From assembly GCA_040756415.1 (NCBI GenBank), contig JBFLYZ010000103.1:1-7427 (forward strand): a stretch of DNA of 7,427 nucleotides, written 5' to 3'. The notes under the pieces were generated by a model. It was not told where the DNA came from and did not search any database. It saw only the letters and a program-made list of their open reading frames with translations. This document shows, one piece after another, positions 1 to 4,967 of this stretch. Position 1 is the stretch's first letter. Each line of letters begins with the position of its first letter. Made by a program: the position numbers and the translations under genes. This stretch comes from JBFLYZ01 sp040756415 (GTDB lineage: Bacteria > Bacteroidota > Bacteroidia > JADZBD01).

Positions 1-25
1 AACTATTCAAATGTACTTTTATGGC

Positions 26-78
26 TTTAGCGCGGTCTGTCAACCTGCCTGCCGGTAGGCAGGTTTCGCCACGCCCGC
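26..78 (-). pseudogene. tRNA-Leu-like 5' half split by a palindrome (copy A)
   Basis: This is the same structure as 124-176, shifted by 98 bp. On the minus strand the D-loop segment reads TTGACAGAC where copy B has TTGGCAGAC, so one of the two conserved loop guanines is lost. The palindrome also has one mismatch. No tRNA 3' half follows within the window. It is the more decayed of the two copies. Confidence 0.42.
42..65. repeat. GC-rich palindrome in copy A (one mismatch)
   Basis: This 24-bp inverted repeat is centred between 53 and 54. It is the same element as 140-163 except for T56, which breaks one pair opposite G51 (a G-U pair in RNA). The outer AA/TT comes from the flanking repeat and the GC-rich core is 20 bp. 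Confidence 0.9.
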
Positions 79-123
79 ATTCTATTTTTAAAAAACTAAA
101 CTATTCAAATGTACTTTTATGGC

Positions 124-176
124 TTTAGCGCGGTCTGCCAACCTGCCTGCCGGCAGGCAGGTTTCGCCACGCCCGC
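124..176 (-). pseudogene. tRNA-Leu-like 5' half split by a palindrome (copy B)
   Basis: On the minus strand, 176-162 reads GCGGGCGTGGCGAAA. The 20-bp palindrome follows (161-142), then TTGGCAGAC (141-133) and CGCGCTAAA (132-124). Without the palindrome, the first 24 bases match the start of E. coli tRNA-Leu(UAG), as I remember it, at 22 positions: seven acceptor bases, TG, D-stem GCG, loop AAATTGG-AGA, then C. An extra C follows, and no anticodon arm, variable arm, T-arm or 3' acceptor strand is visible downstream. I therefore call it a remnant or mimic, not a working tRNA. The alignment is from memory and needs a covariance-model search. Confidence 0.5.
140..163. repeat. Perfect 24-bp GC-rich palindrome in copy B
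   Basis: The 20-bp core at 142-161 reads CCTGCCTGCCGGCAGGCAGG and is its own reverse complement. Flanking AA (140-141) and TT (162-163) extend it to 24 bp. Short GC-rich palindromes of this kind occur as dispersed intergenic elements in bacteria. That this one is a mobile or dispersed element is inference, supported here by the way its exact removal restores a tRNA-like sequence. Confidence 0.93.
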
Positions 177-238
177 ATCTTCTGCATAGCCACACCTGCC
201 CCGCTTATCGAGGGAAGTTGCGCATCGCATTAAGGGCG

Positions 239-246
239 CAAATATA
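239..246 (-). promoter_or_regulatory. Candidate -7 promoter element reading toward the repeats
   Basis: The minus strand reads TATATTTG here, a full match to the Bacteroidota -7 consensus TAnnTTTG. I see no clear TTG -33 element at the usual spacing. Transcription would start near 232 and run leftward through the tRNA-like repeats. An inverted repeat TTGCGC/GCGCAA (218-223 and 236-241) overlaps the expected start. Confidence 0.4.
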
Positions 247-321
247 CCGAAAACGGCCAATAGGTCAGTTGGAAATTAATCCATTGATAATCAGAAAATT
301 AAGACATTCTCTTGTTCAGGT

Positions 322-720
322 TTAGAACGTTTTCAGCCACGAAAGCGCGTTTGCCTCATTGGAGAAGATCCGGAAAGGAACCCCGTGCCGGTGTATGGTA
401 TTGAACAAATTGATGACAAATCGCATAAGGACGGAGTCGCTTACCAGTGCAGCCGCTACAAAAAAATCCTGGCCGGTTCTGTCGGCATATTCCCTGGCTT
501 CTTTTTTTAAAGTTACGGGGCCACCGCTTAAAAGCTGGCGGCTTTTCTTTTTGCCCGGCCCGAAACCCATATCGCTGAATATTCTATAGGCTTCTTCCAT
601 ATCCGCCAGGTCAATGGTAGCGTTTTTCGCAAATACAACGCGCATAATACCGTCATCACCGATCCAGATTTCGCTGACCCGGGTATGAAAACGTTGATTC
701 ACCGATGACTTATGGTCCAT
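322..720 (-). CDS. Small STAS/SEC14-like domain protein
   Basis: I take the ATG at 720-718, giving 132 residues. Similarity to the family begins at residues 10-32 (RFHTRVSEIWIGDDGIMRVVF). The family pattern continues through an acidic helix (38-50), a central segment around KKEAREYAD (72-80), and the ending FRIFSNEANALSWLKTF (116-132), the F-T/S-E-ALeWLk close seen in Bacteroidota proteins labelled STAS/SEC14-like. These are soluble, about 130 residues long and of unproven function, perhaps in binding a small molecule or partner protein. No signal peptide or membrane segment is visible. A longer frame opens at 825, but a -7 promoter at 765-772 would start RNA inside that extension. AAGGAG also lies 14 bases before the chosen ATG. 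The domain call is from pattern memory. Confidence 0.72.
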   Translation of the reverse strand: MDHKSSVNQRFHTRVSEIWIGDDGIMRVVFAKNATIDLADMEEAYRIFSDMGFGPGKKKSRQLLSGGPVTLKKEAREYADRTGQDFFVAAALVSDSVLMRFVINLFNTIHRHGVPFRIFSNEANALSWLKTF

Positions 721-764
721 ACGATAAAGTTCAGCTCCTTTAGCTGACCATTGTGGGTGCCTTG

Positions 765-772
765 CAAAGATA
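765..772 (-). promoter_or_regulatory. -7 promoter element for the STAS-like gene
   Basis: The minus strand reads TATCTTTG, matching TAnnTTTG. RNA would start near 759, leaving a leader of about 40 bases before the ATG at 720. This position argues against the upstream start at 825. No good TTG -33 element is seen, and the upstream side holds the inverted repeats at 777-839. Confidence 0.5.
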
Positions 773-776
773 AGAT

Positions 777-839
777 GACCCCGGCAGAATCCCATAGCCG
801 GGAGCTCCAATTCGTGTTTGAACACGAATGCCTGGGGTC
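777..839. promoter_or_regulatory. Nested inverted repeats between divergent promoters
   Basis: Three inverted repeats crowd this 63-bp stretch. The outer arms are GACCCCGGCA (777-786) and TGCCTGGGGTC (829-839), complementary apart from one unpaired base. Inside, CCGGC (781-785) faces GCCGG (797-801). A compact one, ATTCGTGTT-TG-AACACGAAT (810-829), has 9-base arms. The block lies between the leftward -7 element at 765-772 and the rightward one at 864-871. That position suits a shared operator, but a dispersed repeat element is also possible. Confidence 0.45.
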
Positions 840-863
840 CCGTATAAAACTCTTTGCTTTTAT

Positions 864-871
864 TACATTTG
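864..871 (+). promoter_or_regulatory. -7 promoter element for the TPR gene
   Basis: The sequence TACATTTG matches TAnnTTTG. RNA would start near 877-879, leaving a leader of about a dozen A/T-rich bases before the ATG at 890, with no Shine-Dalgarno site. No convincing TTG lies at the -33 position. Confidence 0.5.
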
Positions 872-889
872 GCCTAAACAATTATTCCT

Positions 890-2407
890 ATGCGCTTTCT
901 TCGCAATTTCCTGATCCTTCTTTTGCTTTCCGCGGCTGGTTGCAGCCTGCCGGCCGCCAGCAAAACCGACAGCCTGCTGAACAGCATCCGCTTACCGGCT
1001 GATGACAGCAATAAGGTAAATGCCCTGAACGACCTGGCAGTTCTGGTAAAGGATGTAAATACCGACAGCGCCCTGGCTCTTGCCAACCGGGCCCTGGAGC
1101 TGTCCCAGAAGCTGGAGTACGCCCTGGGAGTGGCCAATACCCATATCTGCCTGGCCATTATCTACCGCACACGGGCCGATTATGCCCTGGCCGAAGAACA
1201 CTGTACGTATGCCCTGGAAATACTGGAGAAACTTCATAACAAGGGCCGTATCGCTTACGCGCGAAACACGCTGGGAAGCATCTATCTCAGCAAGGGCAGC
1301 TTTGAGCCGGCCCTGGAGAATTATCTTGAAGGGCTTAAGCTGAACCAGGAAACAGGCGATAAAAAGAACATAGGCATCAGCTACCAGGGTCTCGGCCTGT
1401 TCTACATGCAGTACAACGCCCAGTACGACCAGGCACTGGATTACATGAAAAAATCCCTGGCCCTGTTCGAGGAAACGGGTTATGTAAGCGGAATACAGAA
1501 CCAGTATATCAACATCGGGAGGATCTACCAGCTCAAAAAGGACTTTCAGGCCTCTGATGAAATACTGATGAAGGCCCTGGGCTTTGCCGAAAGCAGGGGC
1601 GATAAGGCCTCGCAGAGCGCCATCTGCCTTAACCTGGGCAATAACTCGCTGGCGCAAAAGGACTATGAAAATGCGCTGGCCCGCTACCATAAGGCCCTAC
1701 TGGTGATGCAGGACCTGGATGACAAGGATGGTATAGCGATCTGCTTTGGTAATATCGCCCAGGTGATGGCCGCCCAGGATAAGAACGAAGATGCGATCAG
1801 TTACCTGCTCCGGGCCCTCGAGATCAATAACACCATCGGGAACCATGACGAATCGCAGCGCAACTATTTCGGGTTGTATGGCATTTACTCGAAGATGAAG
1901 AATTATGAAAAAGCGCTCGAATATCACGTGCAGTACACCCGCCTTAAAGACAGCCTGCTGAACTCGGCCAGCGCGCAGACCATAGCCGATATGCAAAAGG
2001 ACTTTCAACTGGAGATGCAGAGAATAGAGGAGGAGAGGAGAAGGGAAAAGGAAGAGGAGGAGCATCACCGTGCGGAGCAGATGCAGTACCTGGCCATCAT
2101 CACCATGATCGTGATCGCGTTCGCATTCCTGTTCATCGCCATTAAGATCAGGCTGTCGTTCCGCACCATCGATATGATCGTTTTCGTGGGTGTGCTGCTC
2201 TTCTTCGAGTTTCTCCACGTGGTGCTTCATCCCTACATCAATGAATACACGCACGGGCATCCCATCCTGTTCATGGCCGTCAACATCGCGATAGCCTCCA
2301 GCCTCAAGCCCCTGCACCATTCGCTGGAGCACCGCCTGAAGGCCTATACGCACCGGAACGACAAGCGCAAGGCAGCGCCCGCTTCCGATGAAGCGGCAAA
2401 GCACTAG
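890..2407 (+). CDS. Exported TPR protein with coiled coil and C-terminal membrane module
   Basis: The protein has 505 residues. Residues 1-18 form a signal sequence ending LLSAAGC, a fair lipobox with Cys18, although ordinary signal-peptidase cleavage is also possible. About eight tetratricopeptide repeats follow between residues 44 and 356, each with the A-x-G-x-Y / ALEYY-like spacing (for example 122-155 and 282-315). A charged coiled coil spans 362-398. Hydrophobic segments lie at 399-419, 426-447 and about 459-473, and the tail is basic and His/Lys-rich (479-505). The first half resembles Bacteroidota TPR sensor histidine kinases, but no kinase, cyclase or DNA-binding output domain follows. 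Positive charges after segments 1 and 3 fit a periplasmic TPR array with a cytoplasmic tail. The likely role is protein-protein interaction or scaffolding at the inner membrane; its partner is unknown. Confidence 0.85.
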   Translation: MRFLRNFLILLLLSAAGCSLPAASKTDSLLNSIRLPADDSNKVNALNDLAVLVKDVNTDSALALANRALELSQKLEYALGVANTHICLAIIYRTRADYALAEEHCTYALEILEKLHNKGRIAYARNTLGSIYLSKGSFEPALENYLEGLKLNQETGDKKNIGISYQGLGLFYMQYNAQYDQALDYMKKSLALFEETGYVSGIQNQYINIGRIYQLKKDFQASDEILMKALGFAESRGDKASQSAICLNLGNNSLAQKDYENALARYHKALLVMQDLDDKDGIAICFGNIAQVMAAQDKNEDAISYLLRALEINNTIGNHDESQRNYFGLYGIYSKMKNYEKALEYHVQYTRLKDSLLNSASAQTIADMQKDFQLEMQRIEEERRREKEEEEHHRAEQMQYLAIITMIVIAFAFLFIAIKIRLSFRTIDMIVFVGVLLFFEFLHVVLHPYINEYTHGHPILFMAVNIAIASSLKPLHHSLEHRLKAYTHRNDKRKAAPASDEAAKH

Positions 2408-2415
2408 ATTATTTC

Positions 2416-2423
2416 TAACTTTG
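2416..2423 (+). promoter_or_regulatory. -7 promoter element for the flavin reductase gene, nearly leaderless
   Basis: TAACTTTG fits TAnnTTTG exactly and sits in the 22-bp gap after the TPR stop codon. Only CCGCCC separates it from the ATG at 2430, so transcription should begin at or within a base or two of the start codon. This fixes the start at 2430 and implies expression independent of the TPR gene. Confidence 0.6.
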
Positions 2424-2429
2424 CCGCCC

Positions 2430-3299
2430 ATGCTGAAAGTAGATCCAAGGGAAGTCAAGACCAGTGTGCTGCACAGCTACCTGCTGGGGGCGGTGGCGCC
2501 ACGGCCCATCGCTTTTGCCAGCACCATCGATAAGAACGGAACACCCAATCTGTCGCCTTTCAGCTTCTTCAACATTTTCAGCGCCAAGCCGCCCATCGCC
2601 ATATTTTCGCCAGCGCGCAGCGGCCGCACGGGCGCCCATAAGAACACGTATGAGAATATAAAGGAGGTGCCCGAAGTGGTGATCAATGCCGTTAGCTACG
2701 ATCTGGTTCACCAGGCATCCCTCAGCAGCACCGAGTATCCGAAAGGTGTTGACGAGTTCATCAAAACGGGGCTCACTCCCTTAAAATCAGAGCTGGTCCG
2801 GCCTTTCCGTGTAGCCGAATCGCCCGTGCAGATGGAGTGCCGGGTAAAGGACGTGATCGAGCTCAGCCAGGAGCCGGGCGCGGGCAATCTCATTATTTGC
2901 GAAGTGGTCCTGATCCACATCAGCGAGAGCGTGCTGGATGGCAGCCTGCAGATCGATCCAGATAAGATCGACCTGGTGGCGCGCATGGGCGGCAACTGGT
3001 ATTGCCGGGCATCAGGCAAGGCCAAGTTCGAGATACCCAAGCCCATAGGTATCATGGGCGTAGGCGTTGACGGTCTTCCCGTGAAGGTGCGCAACAGCAG
3101 GGTGCTCACGGGCAATAACCTGGGCCAGTTGGGAAATGTTGAAAAACTCCCTTCGGAAGAAGAGGTCAGGTCGTTCAAAAATTCGGATATTTATAAATCT
3201 TTCGGGGCCCTGGGCTCGGAGGAGGAAATTCACCGGGCGGCCAAATCCCTGCTGGATTCAGGCAAGGTAGCCGAGGCCTGGAAAATGCTTCTATCGTAA
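2430..3299 (+). CDS. Flavin reductase family protein (FMN-binding split barrel)
   Basis: From the ATG at 2430 the protein has 289 residues. The N-terminal 170 or so form a flavin-reductase-like domain. VAPRPIAFASTIDKNG-PNLSPFSFFN (22-48) is the typical FMN-binding edge, followed by KPPIAIFSP (53-61), the N-T-x-N-I segment (72-77) and VINAVS (84-89). Family members bind FMN non-covalently and reduce free flavin with NAD(P)H, or act as uncharacterised FMN oxidoreductases. The substrate here is unknown. A C-terminal extension (about 205-289), ending in a helical LLDSGKVAEAWKMLL segment, goes beyond the minimal domain. The frame also opens at 2388 inside the TPR gene, but similarity starts at MLKVDP and the promoter lies downstream of 2388. 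DUF3127 follows after 10 bp, probably on the same transcript. Confidence 0.88.
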   Translation: MLKVDPREVKTSVLHSYLLGAVAPRPIAFASTIDKNGTPNLSPFSFFNIFSAKPPIAIFSPARSGRTGAHKNTYENIKEVPEVVINAVSYDLVHQASLSSTEYPKGVDEFIKTGLTPLKSELVRPFRVAESPVQMECRVKDVIELSQEPGAGNLIICEVVLIHISESVLDGSLQIDPDKIDLVARMGGNWYCRASGKAKFEIPKPIGIMGVGVDGLPVKVRNSRVLTGNNLGQLGNVEKLPSEEEVRSFKNSDIYKSFGALGSEEEIHRAAKSLLDSGKVAEAWKMLLS

Positions 3300-3309
3300 A
3301 CAAATCATC

Positions 3310-3669
3310 ATGGATATAACAGGAACCATCAAGGTCATTCACAAGGAAGAAAAAGTGAATGATAATTTTACCAAGCGAGTTTTCGTTATTACCGATAACT
3401 CTTCGCAGTACCCCCAGATCATACCGTTCGAGCTGGTCAAGGACAAATGTTCGCTGATCGACAAGTTCAAGGTAGGCGATGAGGTGAAAGTGCATTTCAA
3501 TATACGCGGAAGGGAGTGGACCAGCCCCAAGGGCGAGATCAAGTACTTCACTTCGCTCAACGCCTGGCGTATAGAGAACGTAGGCAGCGCCCAGAACGTT
3601 CCGCCATCCAGCGAACCGCCCGTTGAAACCTTCACTTCGAAAGGAGAGGAAGACGACCTGCCCTTCTAG
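3310..3669 (+). CDS. DUF3127 OB-fold-like protein with SSB-type acidic tail
   Basis: The protein has 119 residues. Residues 1-90 match DUF3127, a small all-beta family common in Bacteroidota: an opening MDITGTIKVI strand, KRVFVITD (22-29), YPQIIPFEL (34-42), then KVGDEVKVHFNIRGREW (54-70) and a final FTSLNAWRIE strand (80-89). This order resembles the OB fold of single-stranded DNA-binding proteins. A Pro/Ser-rich linker (91-112) leads to a C-terminal EEDDLPF (113-119), close to the DDDIPF tip by which bacterial SSB recruits repair and replication enzymes. Nucleic-acid binding and SSB-like partner recruitment are inference. The gene starts 10 bp after the flavin reductase stop codon. Its TAG overlaps the stop of the convergent transporter gene. 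Confidence 0.85.
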   Translation: MDITGTIKVIHKEEKVNDNFTKRVFVITDNSSQYPQIIPFELVKDKCSLIDKFKVGDEVKVHFNIRGREWTSPKGEIKYFTSLNAWRIENVGSAQNVPPSSEPPVETFTSKGEEDDLPF

Positions 3670-4958
3670 AGCAGCATTCCTACTACTGTAGCGGTGAAGA
3701 GCGAGGCGATGGCGCCTCCGGCCATGGCCCGGAAACCGAGCTGTGACAGCATGCCCCGCTTATTGGGCGCCAGCGCACCTATGCCGCCTATCTGTATGCC
3801 TATGCTGGCGAAATTGGCGAATCCGCTGAGGATGTAGGTCGACATGATGACCGATTTATCGGAGAGCACCTGCTGGCTTTGCATGGCGCCAAGCGATTTA
3901 TAGGCTACGAACTCGTTGAGTATGGTCTTTTCGCCCAGCAGTTGCCCTACATAGATCATATCCGCGCTGCTTACGCCCATGAGCCAGGTAATGGGGGCGC
4001 AGAGGTAGCCCAGCATGAACTGGAGCGATAAGGCCTTGTACTGCCCGTTGGAGATCTCCGCTATGATTTCGTTGAGCCCTGTCCAGTAACCCACTTTGCC
4101 GAATATATAATTGACCATGGCCACCAGCGCGATGAACACGATGAGCATGGCGGCTACGTTAACCGCCAGCCGTATGCCGTCCGTAGTTCCGTTGGCCAGA
4201 GCTTCCAAAAAGTTGCTTCCCAGCTTTTCCCGGGTGATCTCAATGCGCTCGTCAATGACCTCGGTCTGGGGCATCATCATTTTTGAAACAACAATGGTAG
4301 CGGGGGCGCTCATCACCGATGCGCACAGCAGGTGCTTGGCAAAATAAAGCTGCTGCACCGGGTCGTCACCGCCCAAAAAACCCACGTAGGCCGCCATCAC
4401 GCCTCCCGCGGTGTTGGCCATGCCGCCTATCATCACGCACAACAGCTCCGAGCGCGTCATGGTGGGAATGTAATGTTTCACCATCAGCGGGGCCTCGGTC
4501 TGGCCGAGAAAGATATTGGCAACGGTAGATAGGTTTTCCGCGCCCGAAATTTTCATCGCCTTGCCCATGAGCCAGGCCAGGCCGTAAACGATCTTTTGCA
4601 GTATTCCGAAATAGAAAAGCAGGCTGGTAAGCGCGGAAAAGAAGATAATGGTGGGCAGGATCTGGAATGCGAAAATGAAACCGTAGGAGCTCGTATCCAT
4701 CAGGCCGTTGAAAATGAACGTAGACCCTTCGCGGGTAAAATCGAGCACCTTCACGAACAACTTGCTTATCCACTCGAAGCCGGTCTGCACAAAAGGCACT
4801 TTGAGCACCAGCAGGGCGAACAGGATCTGGAAAAGTATGCCCGATACGACCAGCTTCCAGGAAATGGCCCTTCGGTTGCCGCTGAACAGGTAAAGGATAG
4901 CGGTGAGGGCGGTTATTCCCAGTAATCCCCGGCCTATCGATTCAAATGAAATGTCCAA
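3666..4958 (-). CDS. Concentrative nucleoside transporter (CNT/NupC family)
   Basis: This 430-residue inner-membrane protein resembles Vibrio cholerae vcCNT along its whole length and imports nucleosides with sodium or protons. Visible hallmarks are NRRAISWKLV (28-37), FIFAFQILPTIIFFSAL (94-110), hairpin-1 GQTEAPL (152-158), NEFVAY (348-353) and SGFANFASIGIQIGGIG (378-394). Nucleoside-contacting residues of vcCNT map to Q153, T154, E155, E349, N382 and S385. The start codon is TTG, nine bases after the BFN gene's TAA and in the same frame. The next methionine in frame is residue 87, inside the conserved region, so TTG is needed. There is no Shine-Dalgarno site, so translation probably depends on coupling. 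As the last gene of the etfBA operon, it implies nucleoside salvage. Sugar or base specificity cannot be read from sequence. Confidence 0.93.
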   Translation of the reverse strand: MDISFESIGRGLLGITALTAILYLFSGNRRAISWKLVVSGILFQILFALLVLKVPFVQTGFEWISKLFVKVLDFTREGSTFIFNGLMDTSSYGFIFAFQILPTIIFFSALTSLLFYFGILQKIVYGLAWLMGKAMKISGAENLSTVANIFLGQTEAPLMVKHYIPTMTRSELLCVMIGGMANTAGGVMAAYVGFLGGDDPVQQLYFAKHLLCASVMSAPATIVVSKMMMPQTEVIDERIEITREKLGSNFLEALANGTTDGIRLAVNVAAMLIVFIALVAMVNYIFGKVGYWTGLNEIIAEISNGQYKALSLQFMLGYLCAPITWLMGVSSADMIYVGQLLGEKTILNEFVAYKSLGAMQSQQVLSDKSVIMSTYILSGFANFASIGIQIGGIGALAPNKRGMLSQLGFRAMAGGAIASLFTATVVGMLL

Positions 4959-4967
4959 AAAAAAGGG

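Larger units (their letters stand above)
1..80. repeat. 80-bp direct repeat, copy A (may be cut by window edge)
   Basis: This block is repeated at 99-178 with a constant offset of 98 and only two differences (T40 versus C138, T56 versus C154). The copies are separated by an 18-bp A/T-rich spacer. Copy A begins at the first base of the window, so the unit or the array may continue to the left. Each copy contains a GC-rich palindrome and, on the minus strand, a tRNA-Leu-like segment. Two copies with a non-uniform internal structure do not make a CRISPR array. Confidence 0.95.
99..178. repeat. 80-bp direct repeat, copy B
   Basis: This copy matches 1-80 at 78 of 80 positions. Identity stops at 178/80, where CT follows here and TC follows copy A. 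Its palindrome is perfect, whereas copy A has one mismatch, and its D-loop-like GG is intact on the minus strand. Copy B therefore looks closer to the ancestral unit. Confidence 0.95.
117..230 (-). other. Short 37-codon open frame through repeat copy B, doubtful
   Basis: An ATG at 230-228 lies eight bases after the candidate -7 element at 239-246. This resembles the promoter-to-start geometry of the flavin reductase gene at 2430. The frame runs 37 codons through the palindrome, which it reads as PACRQAG, to a TAA at 119-117. The peptide resembles nothing I know, and over half of it is translated repeat. It may be the stub of a gene interrupted by the repeat, or chance. The region 180-321 otherwise shows nothing coding. 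Confidence 0.13.

Noticed and set aside
140..163. Intrinsic terminator for the STAS-like gene
   Set aside because: The palindrome would form a strong hairpin, but no T-run follows it on the minus strand. It also lies about 160 bp beyond the stop codon, within a repeated unit.
124..176. Functional tRNA-Leu
   Set aside because: The D-loop contains a 20-bp palindrome, one extra C follows the D-arm, and no anticodon arm, T-arm or 3' acceptor strand is present downstream.
1..178. CRISPR array
   Set aside because: There are only two units of 80 bp, the spacer is one A/T-rich 18-bp stretch, and there is no cas gene. The repeat has internal tRNA-like and palindromic structure instead.
119..325. Plus-strand open frame of 68 codons starting in repeat copy B
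   Set aside because: Its first 20 residues are translated repeat and palindrome. The rest has no family resemblance, and no promoter element precedes it.
721..825. N-terminal extension of the STAS-like protein to an ATG at 825
   Set aside because: The extension would translate the inverted repeats, and the -7 promoter element at 765-772 would begin RNA downstream of that ATG. Family similarity begins only after residue 36 of the longer form.
2388..2429. Earlier start for the flavin reductase at 2388
   Set aside because: It lies inside the TPR gene and upstream of the TAACTTTG promoter. The added 14 residues are not family-like, and the natural start MLKVDP is at 2430.
1697..2458. Minus-strand open frame of 253 codons opposite the TPR gene
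   Set aside because: The opposite strand has clear TPR repeats, a coiled coil and membrane segments. This frame is rich in His/Asp/Glu and resembles nothing. The frame at 992-1690 is rejected for the same reason.
3670..3760. Terminator hairpin for the rightward genes within the transporter's 3' end
   Set aside because: Short GC palindromes such as GGCCATGGCC (3720-3729) occur, but they lack a T-run and fit ordinary coding sequence.
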